Shown: positions 1 through 7,385 of the stretch, in pieces
Numbering within the stretch: position 1 is the stretch's first letter
How the letters are laid out: each line of letters starts with the position of its first letter
Assembly (NCBI GenBank): GCA_945862165.1
Contig: CAMAXI010000001.1
Location: forward strand, 434,001 to 498,000
Source of the DNA: Chryseobacterium gleum
GTDB lineage: Bacteria; Bacteroidota; Bacteroidia; Flavobacteriales_D; Crocinitomicaceae
Length of the DNA stretch: 64,000 bases
Direction of reading: 5' to 3'
Made by a program: the position numbers and the translations under genes
Notes under the pieces: model-generated
What the model saw: the letters and a program-made list of their open reading frames with translations, nothing else
The model's database searches: none
Told to the model about the DNA's origin: nothing

Positions 1-2
1 GA

Positions 3-428
3 CAAGAAATGGCTTCTTTTTATTTGTCTAACGATAATTGGGACAAAGGACATGAAATTAGCTTGATGGACTTGAACTACGGCGACGAATCTCTTGAAGA
101 AAAGGCTTCTGTAATGTCGGATGCAAACATCAAAGATTTCATCGAAGTAGACGATCAAAAAATCATTTTGGTGTACGATTTCATGCGTATGTGGATTTTC
201 TTGATTGAATTAGTAGAAATTTTAGACGATTCAATCGGTGCTCCGGAAGTTGCTTTAGCGATTGGAATGGCTCCACCAGAAGATTCTAGAGCTACAGGAA
301 TTGAAGAAGGGGAAGATGCCCTTCTTTTTGACGAAGATGAATCGGATGAAGACGAAGATGAATTTGGTTTAGATGATTATGAAGACGGATACTCCGACGA
401 AGATTACTCTAACTTTGATGAATATTAA
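3..428 (+). CDS. pRiA4b ORF-3-like protein, 5'-truncated by window edge
   Basis: The reading frame is already open at base 3 (codons for Q-E precede the first Met at 9), so the start lies upstream of the window. A motif around residues 50-70 (YDFMRMWIFLIEL) resembles the YDFGDxWxHxIxLE core of the plasmid pRiA4b ORF-3-like family, whose biochemical role is not established. The last ~45 residues are almost entirely Asp/Glu with Tyr, a tail often seen in Bacteroidota homologues. It ends 6 nt before the next gene and is probably co-transcribed with it. The family call is inferred from this short motif and the acidic tail. Confidence 0.6.
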   Translation, partial: QEMASFYLSNDNWDKGHEISLMDLNYGDESLEEKASVMSDANIKDFIEVDDQKIILVYDFMRMWIFLIELVEILDDSIGAPEVALAIGMAPPEDSRATGIEEGEDALLFDEDESDEDEDEFGLDDYEDGYSDEDYSNFDEY

Positions 429-434
429 TTAATT

Positions 435-1139
435 ATGGAAAAATACGGTGATCCTATTGGAAAAGCTATAACAGACTTTTCAAGATCCAAACGACCAGAC
501 GATATTATCGTTTGCTCCGAAATCTGCGAAGATGATATCATTCCGATTGAAGTGCTTTTTCGTAATGAAGACGAAATGCCTGAATTGGAAGTATTAGCCT
601 TGCAAAATGCAACAGGAAAAATCCTAGATGTTGGCGCTGGTGCTGGTACACACGCTAATTACCTACAAAACATGGGGAAAGACGTGACTGCTATTGACAT
701 CTCGGAAGGAGCAGTGGCTTTCATGCAAACACAAGGATTGAAAAGTAAGAAAGTGGATTTTTTCGATTTGAAAGATGAAAAGTTCGATACCATTCTAATG
801 TTAATGAACGGAATAGGTATTGCAGGAACGCTTTCTAACTTGGAGAAAACATTAGAGCACGCAAAATCCTTATTGAATCCTGGAGGTAAAATCTTATGTG
901 ACTCTTCCGACATCAAATACTTGTATGAAGATGAAGATGGTTCACTTTGGGTAAACTTAAACCAAGAATATTACGGAAACTTCCGTTTTCAAATGAAATA
1001 CAAAAAAGAAACGGGTCCTTGGTTTGATTGGTTATATGTCGATTTCGACTCGTTATTTACCGCTGCGAAAAACGTAGGATTGAAAGCGGTAAGATTATAC
1101 GACAAAGACGATAATTACCTTGCAGAAATCACCAATTAG
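435..1139 (+). CDS. Class I SAM-dependent methyltransferase
   Basis: 234 residues. A clear SAM-binding motif I (ILDVGAGAGTH, residues 63-72) is followed by the acidic ribose-binding strand (TAIDIS, ~85-90) and a post-motif loop NPGGKIL near residue 148, the Methyltransf_11/25 arrangement. The substrate cannot be read from the sequence. The N-terminal ~55 residues are acidic and carry no recognisable domain. It is the second of four closely packed plus-strand genes (gap of 9 nt to the phosphatase), so it is probably part of an operon. Confidence 0.8.
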   Translation: MEKYGDPIGKAITDFSRSKRPDDIIVCSEICEDDIIPIEVLFRNEDEMPELEVLALQNATGKILDVGAGAGTHANYLQNMGKDVTAIDISEGAVAFMQTQGLKSKKVDFFDLKDEKFDTILMLMNGIGIAGTLSNLEKTLEHAKSLLNPGGKILCDSSDIKYLYEDEDGSLWVNLNQEYYGNFRFQMKYKKETGPWFDWLYVDFDSLFTAAKNVGLKAVRLYDKDDNYLAEITN

Positions 1140-1148
1140 TAGTTCGAA

Positions 1149-1619
1149 ATGAAGGTACTAATGGTTTGTTTGGGTAATATTTGTCGTTCACCAATCGCGG
1201 ATGGATTGTTGCGCCAAAAAGTCAACGAAGAACGTTTGAATGTGGAGGTAGATTCAGCTGGAACTATCGGATTACATGCTGGTTCAGTACCCGATTCACG
1301 AATGATTGCAACTGCTAAAAATCGCGGTACAGACATTAGTTTTTTGAAATCGCGTCAATTTACAGTTGCGGATTTTGAACTGTTCGACGTGATTTTCGCG
1401 ATGGACAAAAACAACAAACGCGACATTCTCTCGTTGGCTAAAACTAACGCAGACAAACAAAAAGTGCATTTGCTTTTAAGTGAAATATCAGACCAAGAAG
1501 AAGCGAATGTTCCGGATCCTTATTACGGAACCAGCAAAGACTTTGAACACGTATACAACCTTGTAGACAAAGCAACAAACACAATTATTCAAAAAATTAA
1601 AAACAATACATTGATATGA
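1149..1619 (+). CDS. Low-molecular-weight protein-tyrosine phosphatase
   Basis: 156 residues, normal for the LMW-PTP family. The signature loop C(X)5RS is at the N-terminus (C7-L-G-N-I-C-R13-S14) and the general-acid Asp lies in DPYYG (D123), so both catalytic elements are intact. Such enzymes dephosphorylate phosphotyrosine or phosphoarginine proteins in the cytoplasm; which applies here is unknown. Its stop overlaps the next start by 4 nt (ATGA at 1616-1619), indicating translational coupling to the RsmI-like methyltransferase. Confidence 0.9.
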   Translation: MKVLMVCLGNICRSPIADGLLRQKVNEERLNVEVDSAGTIGLHAGSVPDSRMIATAKNRGTDISFLKSRQFTVADFELFDVIFAMDKNNKRDILSLAKTNADKQKVHLLLSEISDQEEANVPDPYYGTSKDFEHVYNLVDKATNTIIQKIKNNTLI

Positions 1620-2329
1620 GTCACGGAAAATTATATTTAGTACCAACTACCTTAGGAGGAGAAACAACGAAAGATTTAATTCCAGCAGATGTAATCGAAT
1701 TAATACGTGGCTTACGTTTTTTCGCTGTAGAAGATGTTAAAAGCGCTAGACGTTATTTACGTAAATTAGACCGTGAATTCCCTATAGACGATTCTGTTTT
1801 CTTTACATTAAAAAATAATACAGCACCTGAAGACCTAAACAAAATGTTGGTTCCAATTCGTGAAGGAAACAATGTAGGTATCATTTCGGAAGCTGGTTGT
1901 CCAGGAATCGCTGATCCAGGCGCGAACTTGGTATCGTTAGCACACCAACAAGGATTGCGTGTAGGTCCATTAGTGGGTCCTTCTTCCATCCTATTGGCGT
2001 TGATTGGAAGTGGTTTCAACGGACAAGAATTTACTTTCCACGGATATTTGCCACGTGAACGTAAAGAGCGTATCCGTAAATTACGTGAATTTGAAATCTC
2101 CGCACGTAAAACACGTATGACCCATATTTTCATGGATACACCATTTCGTAACATGCATATACTAGAAGACATGTTGAATGAATTAATGGATGAAACCTAC
2201 GTGAGTATCGCTTCAGATTTAACCATCCACGACGAGTCGGTGCGTACCATGCGCGTGAAAGATTGGCGAGAAAACGCCTATGATCTTTCCAAAATCCCAA
2301 CCATGTTCTTAATTGGACGTTTAAGCTAA
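1616..2329 (+). CDS. RsmI-like SAM-dependent (tetrapyrrole-methylase fold) methyltransferase
   Basis: 237 residues. The segment SEAGCPGIADPGANLV (about residues 91-106) is the conserved loop of the RsmI/tetrapyrrole methylase superfamily, and LVGPSSILLALIGSG follows as in RsmI. The N-terminal GGTP motif of canonical RsmI is replaced by PTTLGGE, and the protein is shorter than E. coli RsmI (~286), so it is the short Bacteroidota paralogue. 16S rRNA C1402 2'-O-methylation is therefore only a possible function. Coupled to the upstream phosphatase by an ATGA overlap. Confidence 0.75.
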   Translation: MSHGKLYLVPTTLGGETTKDLIPADVIELIRGLRFFAVEDVKSARRYLRKLDREFPIDDSVFFTLKNNTAPEDLNKMLVPIREGNNVGIISEAGCPGIADPGANLVSLAHQQGLRVGPLVGPSSILLALIGSGFNGQEFTFHGYLPRERKERIRKLREFEISARKTRMTHIFMDTPFRNMHILEDMLNELMDETYVSIASDLTIHDESVRTMRVKDWRENAYDLSKIPTMFLIGRLS

Positions 2330-2334
2330 TTCGG

Positions 2335-3540
2335 ATGAAAAAGATATTCACCCATTTAACATTTTATGTGTTTTTAGCAATTATTGCTGGAATCCTTCTA
2401 GGACATTTTAATCCTAAAATGGGTGAATCGATGGAATTCATCGGGAAATATTTTATTGCAATAATCAAAGTTTTTGTTGGACCTATCATTTTCTTAACCA
2501 TTGTATTAGGAATTGGTTCGATGGGCGACTTAAAAAAAGTAGGTCGTATCGGACTGAAATCATTGATATATTTTGAGGTCGTAACCACCTTTGCTTTGGC
2601 ACTTGGCGTCTTTTTAGCCATTTATTTAGAACCAGGAAACATTGACAAATCGGCTTTGATTCTTCAAGATGCTAGTAAATACACATCCAAAGCTGGTGAA
2701 CCGTTTAGTTGGTTAAAATTCTTACAAAACAATTTTACGATACAGGTTTTGCTTGTTTCTATAATTGGAGGAATAACACTAAATAGTTTAAAACAAAGAC
2801 AGATAATTGTTCACAAACTCGAACGCGTTTCAAAATTTGTTTTCCTGTGTTTAAAATACGTCATGTATTTAGCTCCTCTAGGTGCTTTTGGAGGAATGGC
2901 TTATGCGGTAGGTAAATTTGGACTACACACACTGATTCCTCTAGGAAAACTGGTAGGAAGTGTTTATTTGGCCATGATACTTTTCGTGATATTGGGATTA
3001 GGTTCTATCATGCGTTATTACAAACTGAGTATTTTTAAATTCTTACGCTACATCAAAGAAGAGCTATTAATCGTGCTAGGAACCTCCTCTTCCGAAACAG
3101 CTTTACCAAACTTGATGTTAAAGCTCGAAAAACTTGGTTGTAAAAAATCGGTGGTTGGTTTAGTTGTTCCGACAGGATATTCCTTCAATCTAGATGGTAC
3201 TTCTATCTATTTATCGATGTCGGTTATTTTCATCGCACAATTATATGGTGTTGATCTAAGTATCAAAGAAATACTACTCATCATCGGTATTTTAATGTTG
3301 ACCTCGAAGGGTGCGGCAGGAGTAACAGGTAGTGGATTTGTTGTACTAGCATCTACCCTAGCTTCTTTACATAAAATCCCTGTGGAAGGTTTAGCCTTTT
3401 TATTAGGTGTTGATAAATTCTTGAGCGAATCACGTGCGATTACAAACATCATTGGAAACGGTGTCGCGACCTTGGTGATTGCAAAAAGTGAGAAGGAATT
3501 TGATGAGGAGATGTATATGAAGGAGATTGGGTCGATTTGA
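2335..3540 (+). CDS. Dicarboxylate/amino acid:cation symporter (DAACS family)
   Basis: 401 residues with about eight hydrophobic segments. Diagnostic GltPh/DctA-type motifs are present: the Ser-rich hairpin TSSSETALPNLM (~254-265), NLDGTSIY (the NMDGT motif, ~286-293) and the second hairpin TSKGAAGVTGSGF (~322-334). It imports C4-dicarboxylates or acidic amino acids with Na+ or H+ across the inner membrane; substrate choice cannot be read with confidence. Starts 5 nt after the previous stop, at the end of a compact plus-strand run. Confidence 0.9.
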   Translation: MKKIFTHLTFYVFLAIIAGILLGHFNPKMGESMEFIGKYFIAIIKVFVGPIIFLTIVLGIGSMGDLKKVGRIGLKSLIYFEVVTTFALALGVFLAIYLEPGNIDKSALILQDASKYTSKAGEPFSWLKFLQNNFTIQVLLVSIIGGITLNSLKQRQIIVHKLERVSKFVFLCLKYVMYLAPLGAFGGMAYAVGKFGLHTLIPLGKLVGSVYLAMILFVILGLGSIMRYYKLSIFKFLRYIKEELLIVLGTSSSETALPNLMLKLEKLGCKKSVVGLVVPTGYSFNLDGTSIYLSMSVIFIAQLYGVDLSIKEILLIIGILMLTSKGAAGVTGSGFVVLASTLASLHKIPVEGLAFLLGVDKFLSESRAITNIIGNGVATLVIAKSEKEFDEEMYMKEIGSI

Positions 3541-3564
3541 AAATTTGAAAATTTGAAGATTTGT
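3537..3564. repeat. AT-rich ATTTGAAAAT short tandem repeat
   Basis: Just after the symporter stop the sequence repeats a 10-nt word close to ATTTGAAAAT about 2.5 times, then runs into the dispersed element at 3567. Similar ATTTGAA words recur near 37025-37060 and 49540. It looks like intergenic filler; no function is visible. Confidence 0.5.
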
Positions 3565-4076
3565 TGCCCTTCGACAAGCTCAGGGTAAAATTTGAAAATG
3601 GTGCAGGGATAATATTTCAGCTAGAGGAAAAAATTATTGATTTGAAAAAGGACGAACAAATAGAAAAGAAAATAAATGGAGCATTTAGTTATTCAAATGA
3701 CTTTATAGATAGTTTTTTGTTTGAAGGAAAAATAGTGATGATAAATGGCAGTTTTGAAGGATCTATTTCAGAAGAAGAATTTACTGATGTCACAAATGAA
3801 AAAGTCTATATAAAAGGATTTATTGACGGAGATCACATTTCATTTGTAAAATCATATCCATTTTCATATTATTTATCAGAAGACGAAACCGAAATAGTAT
3901 TTGATCCATACAAGAAAGGACATGATGTAATTTATGATGGTTATTTAAATACTCAGTCCAATGAATTTGAAGGTAATTGGGAAATTAAAATCAAAGAAGA
4001 AAAACTATATCACGGGAAGTATGAAATTAATTTAGAAGTTGGTTTTTTTAAGTTAGAAATAAATGATTGCATTTAA
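3561..4076 (+). CDS. Hypothetical protein, uncertain or lost 5' end
   Basis: 171 codons open from a TTG; the frame is closed upstream by a TGA at 3546 and the first in-frame ATG is only at 3738 (residue 60). Residues 2-9 are encoded by a dispersed repeat, so the original start was probably lost or the true start is unconventional. The rest (acidic, beta-rich, GNWEIKI-like phrases near the end) reads like a real protein of unknown family, with codon use like its neighbours. No signal peptide or membrane segment is visible. It may be a 5'-truncated gene. Confidence 0.45.
   Translation: MLPFDKLRVKFENGAGIIFQLEEKIIDLKKDEQIEKKINGAFSYSNDFIDSFLFEGKIVMINGSFEGSISEEEFTDVTNEKVYIKGFIDGDHISFVKSYPFSYYLSEDETEIVFDPYKKGHDVIYDGYLNTQSNEFEGNWEIKIKEEKLYHGKYEINLEVGFFKLEINDCI
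3567..3585. repeat. Dispersed CCTTCGACAAGCTCAGG element, copy 1
   Basis: CCCTTCGACAAGCTCAGGG is a 19-nt word with CCCT/AGGG ends. It matches, in reverse complement, the core CCTGAG-N4-TCGAAGG found at 5794-5835, 15007-15025, 15142-15214 and 62384-62417. Here it forms the first codons of the ORF that begins with TTG at 3561. Confidence 0.7.
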
Positions 4077-4128
4077 ACAATTAGTAATCCACTTAATCCT
4101 GAGCTCCTTCTTCATTCTTGAATTTTAC

Positions 4129-4362
4129 TTATTTAACACGGTTTTTTAGTGATGAAACAACCTCATCCCAGGAATATGTTTGACTCTTTCCTTGCATACG
4201 ATCGTTGCGTCTTTCTTCCAATAAATTTAATTGTTCATCCGAAAGCACAAACTCTTTTTCGTTTGCGGATTCTTCTGACTTTATCGTAACAAAATCTAGA
4301 CTTTGAATAAAGTTTAAAAAAGCTAATGCTTTCCCATCTTGTATATCTAATGTAATACGCAT
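4129..4362 (-). CDS. Orphan antitoxin-like (addiction-module) protein
   Basis: 77 residues. The N-terminal strand (MRITLDIQDGKALAFLNFIQSLDFV) is followed by LSDEQLNLLEERR and a YSWDEVVSSLKNR C-terminus, the pattern of small Bacteroidota antitoxins that partner RelE/ParE toxins. No toxin ORF lies on either side: upstream is queA and downstream the opposite-strand hypothetical gene. A good promoter lies just upstream (4389-4419), so it is probably expressed alone. The family is inferred from resemblance. Confidence 0.6.
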   Translation of the reverse strand: MRITLDIQDGKALAFLNFIQSLDFVTIKSEESANEKEFVLSDEQLNLLEERRNDRMQGKSQTYSWDEVVSSLKNRVK

Positions 4363-4388
4363 GACTCAGAAATTAAATTAATGGTACT

Positions 4389-4419
4389 CAAATTTACAAA
4401 AAAGAATGTGTAATGACAA
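4389..4419 (-). promoter_or_regulatory. Bacteroidota-type promoter of the antitoxin-like gene
   Basis: Minus-strand reading gives TTG, a 20-nt spacer, then TAAATTTG, matching the Bacteroidota -33 TTTG / -7 TAnnTTTG consensus except for one base of the -33 box. The predicted transcript would start roughly 20 nt before the ATG at 4362. Confidence 0.55.
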
Positions 4420-4427
4420 TAGTTTTA

Positions 4428-5660
4428 TCACCTCCCCCACAATAAACTTCCATCACCGTAACTCAAAAAACGGAAGTCATTTTCCAAGGCATAATCGTAC
4501 ACTTTTTTCCAATCTTCGCCAATCAAGGCTGAAATCAACAACAATAAGGTACTTTCAGGTTGGTGAAAATTGGTGATGAGTCCATGGATGATACGAAAGG
4601 TGTACCCTGGTGCAATGATGATTTGTGTTTTGGATAAAATAGAAGAAAGTTTATGGCGTTCTAACCAAGTTAATAAGGCTTCTAAGGCTTCTTTGGTGGT
4701 ACACAATTCAGTAGTGTCATATGGCTCCCATTGTTCTACTATCAATTGATTTTGTGTAAGTTCTGGTTGAAAATAGACTTTTCTGCCAATCCAATACAAA
4801 CTTTCGATTGTTCGCATAGATGTTGTACCTACTGCAACTAACTTTTTATTGTCTAGTGATATTATTAACTTTTGTATGGTGTCTATGGAAACATCCAAGT
4901 ATTCACCATGCATTTCGTGCTCTCCAATCGATTCACTTTTCACAGGTTTGAATGTTCCTGCACCTACATGCAAAGTGACCTGCGTTGTATCTATTCCTTT
5001 TTGTGCGAGTTCTTCTACGATATTTTCGGTGAAATGAAGTCCAGCGGTTGGTGCAGCTACGGAACCTAATTCTTTCGCAAAAACGGTTTGGTAACGTTCT
5101 AAATCACTTGCTTCCGTTTCGCGTTTCAGATATGGTGGCAATGGAATACTTCCAAAGGCATGTAGTACCTCCGCAAAAACAACTTCTGCCGGTGTCCATG
5201 ACAAGGTCACATGGTAATAATCCGCTACACGCTCTTTCTCAGAAACAGTCACTTCGATGGTTTGTCCGTTCCAAGTCACTTCACGTTTCAACGGTCCGTG
5301 CTTCCAACGTTTGGCATTCCCTACATAACATTTGATTGCAATCGTTCCGGTACACCCCATCGCCATTGCAGAGTCAATCGCTTCAGAAACAGCTTCTAAA
5401 TAAAATAATTCTATTACCGCGCCTGTGAAGGTGTGAAACAACATGCGCGCTTCGACTACCTTGGTGTTATTGAAGATTAATAAGGAATCATTCGGTAAAT
5501 ACGAAGGTAGATTACGATACGTACTTTCTTCTATTTCTCCGGCTTTGTATACGAGTAATTTGGATAAATCGCGCTCCAACAATGGATATTTTGCGATACG
5601 TTCGTCAGGAAGGTTGTAGTTGTAATCGGCGATTTGGATGTTTTTAGGATTTGGAACCAT
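4428..5660 (-). CDS. queA: S-adenosylmethionine:tRNA ribosyltransferase-isomerase QueA
   Basis: 410 residues; makes epoxyqueuosine in the anticodon wobble position of tRNA. Recognisable motifs: PDERIAKYPLLERDLSKLL near the N-terminus, LIFNNTKVVEARM (~61-73), the signature APTAGLHFTENIVEEL (~203-218) and LHVGAGTFKPV (~231-241). It is about 55 residues longer than E. coli QueA because of insertions in the middle, a length I associate with Bacteroidota forms. A monocistronic minus-strand gene; the space upstream holds only repeats. Confidence 0.95.
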   Translation of the reverse strand: MVPNPKNIQIADYNYNLPDERIAKYPLLERDLSKLLVYKAGEIEESTYRNLPSYLPNDSLLIFNNTKVVEARMLFHTFTGAVIELFYLEAVSEAIDSAMAMGCTGTIAIKCYVGNAKRWKHGPLKREVTWNGQTIEVTVSEKERVADYYHVTLSWTPAEVVFAEVLHAFGSIPLPPYLKRETEASDLERYQTVFAKELGSVAAPTAGLHFTENIVEELAQKGIDTTQVTLHVGAGTFKPVKSESIGEHEMHGEYLDVSIDTIQKLIISLDNKKLVAVGTTSMRTIESLYWIGRKVYFQPELTQNQLIVEQWEPYDTTELCTTKEALEALLTWLERHKLSSILSKTQIIIAPGYTFRIIHGLITNFHQPESTLLLLISALIGEDWKKVYDYALENDFRFLSYGDGSLLWGR

Positions 5661-5686
5661 AAGTGAGTGACGAGTTAAGAGTGACG

Positions 5687-5704
5687 TCCCGAAAGCTTTC
5701 GGGA
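5687..5704. repeat. Perfect 18-nt palindrome TCCCGAAAGCTTTCGGGA
   Basis: A self-complementary 18-mer at 5687-5704 in the queA upstream region. There is no adjacent T-run in either direction, so it is not a convincing terminator. A dispersed palindromic element is the likeliest reading. Confidence 0.6.
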
Positions 5705-5793
5705 GACAAAAAATGTAATTAAGCGTAAAAATAGGAAGGAAAAAACAAATAATGAATTATGCGTTATGAATTATTTTGATTGGCAGATTACAG

Positions 5794-5835
5794 CCCTTCG
5801 ACACATTTCGACAAGCTCAATGGGGGCAGCTCAGG
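5794..5835. repeat. Dispersed CCTTCGAC...AAGCTCAGG element, composite copy
   Basis: The CCCTTCGACA half is followed by a second TTCGACAAGCTCA and then GCAGCTCAGG, as if two copies of the element at 3567 had recombined or one had inserted into another. Confidence 0.6.
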
Positions 5836-6074
5836 ATAAAATTGTCAAATTGAAGATTATTGGTAACAGATTCAAGAAATGGATGACATTAAAGGTGAAT
5901 TACAGGTTTAAAATTCAAAAATAAAAGTATAAAAATTAAAATATTATCCTTAAAAAAAGGAAAATAATTAAATAATTAAACTTTAAAAAATGATTAAAAA
6001 GTAAAAATTAACTTGAAATTTAGTTTAAATTTAAAATATAAAAGATACCTTTATAGTGAAAAATAGAGAATAAA

Positions 6075-7379
6075 ATGAGTCGCAAACAATCCATAAAAGA
6101 GATCATACTACAACAACACAATTCTACAAAATTAGATAGACTAACTCCTCGCGATTTAGAATTACCAATCGACACGGAGAAAATCATCGTTGTAAGCGGT
6201 GTCCGAAGATGTGGAAAAACATCTTTGTTAAAACAAACGAGAAATTTGATCTTGAAAAACAATGTTCCGCTCAATAAAACATTATTTTTTAGCTTTGACG
6301 ATGAACGCTTAATGCTACAGACAGAGGAATTAGACCTAATCATGCAAGCCTATCGTGAACTCTACCCAAATCACAACATGGAAGAATGTTATTTCTTTTT
6401 TGATGAAATACAAAACATCGACAATTGGGATAAATTTGTACGAAGAATTTACGACAATGAAACGCAAAACATATTTATATCCGGTTCAAACTCTAAACAA
6501 TTAGGTAGTGAGATAGCAACCTCTTTACGAGGAAGAACATTGCTTTACGAACTATTTCCACTCGATTTTTCAGAATATTTAACGTTTAAAAAAATAGATA
6601 AAAATTACAAAGGAGATCGTCAAAAAGCATTGATGATTCACGAATTCAACCATTTTTTAAAACAAGGAGGTTTTCCAGAGTGTATTTCAAGAACAGAATC
6701 ACAACGAAATCAGATACTCGCAGATTATTATCAAGTTTTGTTATTTAGAGACATCGTGGAGCGTTATGGTGTGACACGTATATTTGCCTTAAAATACTTC
6801 ATCCAAAAACTGATGGGTAATATAAGTACGCCATTTTCACTAAACAAAATATATAACGAATTAAAGTCTCAAGGAGTCAAAGTTAGCAAAGACACGCTTT
6901 ACGAAATATTAGAATACATAGAAGCAGTTTATTTAGGAATACGCTTATATAAATTTGACTATTCCGTAGTAAATCGAGAGATGGGGGATAAAAAAATCTA
7001 TTCCATCGACAACGGATTATTAAGTGTTATAAGTTATCAATTCTCCGATAATCATGGAAGACTACTTGAAAATTTAGTTTTTGTTTGGTTACGTAAACTA
7101 TATGGAGATTCACTCTTTTACTATAATCAAAAAACAGAATGTGATTTTATTGTTTTCGATCGCGACCAACCTATTCAAGCAATACAAGTTTGTTACGACC
7201 TTAGCAATTCAGACACCCGTAAAAGAGAAATCAGCGGTTTAATAGCAGCAATGGATTATTTCAATCTAAGCAAAGGAGTAATCATTACCATGGATCAAGA
7301 AGAAGAGCTAGAAAAAGAGGGGAAATCAATTCGCGTTATACCTGCTTATCAATTAATGATTGAGAATAAGAAGTTGTAA
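6075..7379 (+). CDS. AAA_14/DUF4143 ATPase (first of two)
   Basis: 434 residues. Walker A is in SGVRRCGKTSLL (~41-52), Walker B in CYFFFDEIQNIDNWDKF (~104-120) and a sensor-like FISGSNSKQLGSE follows. The C-terminal DUF4143 part carries ECDFIVFDRDQP...IQVCY, resembling a PD-(D/E)XK nuclease-fold core. The cellular role of this family is not established. Single gene, with no partner on either side. A paralogue lies at 57514-58722. Confidence 0.85.
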   Translation: MSRKQSIKEIILQQHNSTKLDRLTPRDLELPIDTEKIIVVSGVRRCGKTSLLKQTRNLILKNNVPLNKTLFFSFDDERLMLQTEELDLIMQAYRELYPNHNMEECYFFFDEIQNIDNWDKFVRRIYDNETQNIFISGSNSKQLGSEIATSLRGRTLLYELFPLDFSEYLTFKKIDKNYKGDRQKALMIHEFNHFLKQGGFPECISRTESQRNQILADYYQVLLFRDIVERYGVTRIFALKYFIQKLMGNISTPFSLNKIYNELKSQGVKVSKDTLYEILEYIEAVYLGIRLYKFDYSVVNREMGDKKIYSIDNGLLSVISYQFSDNHGRLLENLVFVWLRKLYGDSLFYYNQKTECDFIVFDRDQPIQAIQVCYDLSNSDTRKREISGLIAAMDYFNLSKGVIITMDQEEELEKEGKSIRVIPAYQLMIENKKL

Positions 7380-7385
7380 AAGTCG

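Larger units (their letters stand above)
5661..6074. other. Intergenic region with palindrome and dispersed repeat
   Basis: About 410 nt without a credible gene. It holds a GTGACG-like run next to queA (5663-5686), an 18-nt perfect palindrome (5687-5704), a composite dispersed repeat (5794-5835) and then very AT-rich sequence leading into the DUF4143 ATPase. TACCTTTA at about 6050 is a near match to a -7 box but has no -33 partner at the right distance. Confidence 0.6.

Noticed and set aside
1753-2351. Minus-strand frames opposite the RsmI-like gene
   Set aside because: Shadow frames of a well-supported plus-strand gene; no motifs.
5687-5704. Rho-independent terminator interpretation of the palindrome
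   Set aside because: No T-run follows on either strand, and no gene ends nearby on the relevant strand.
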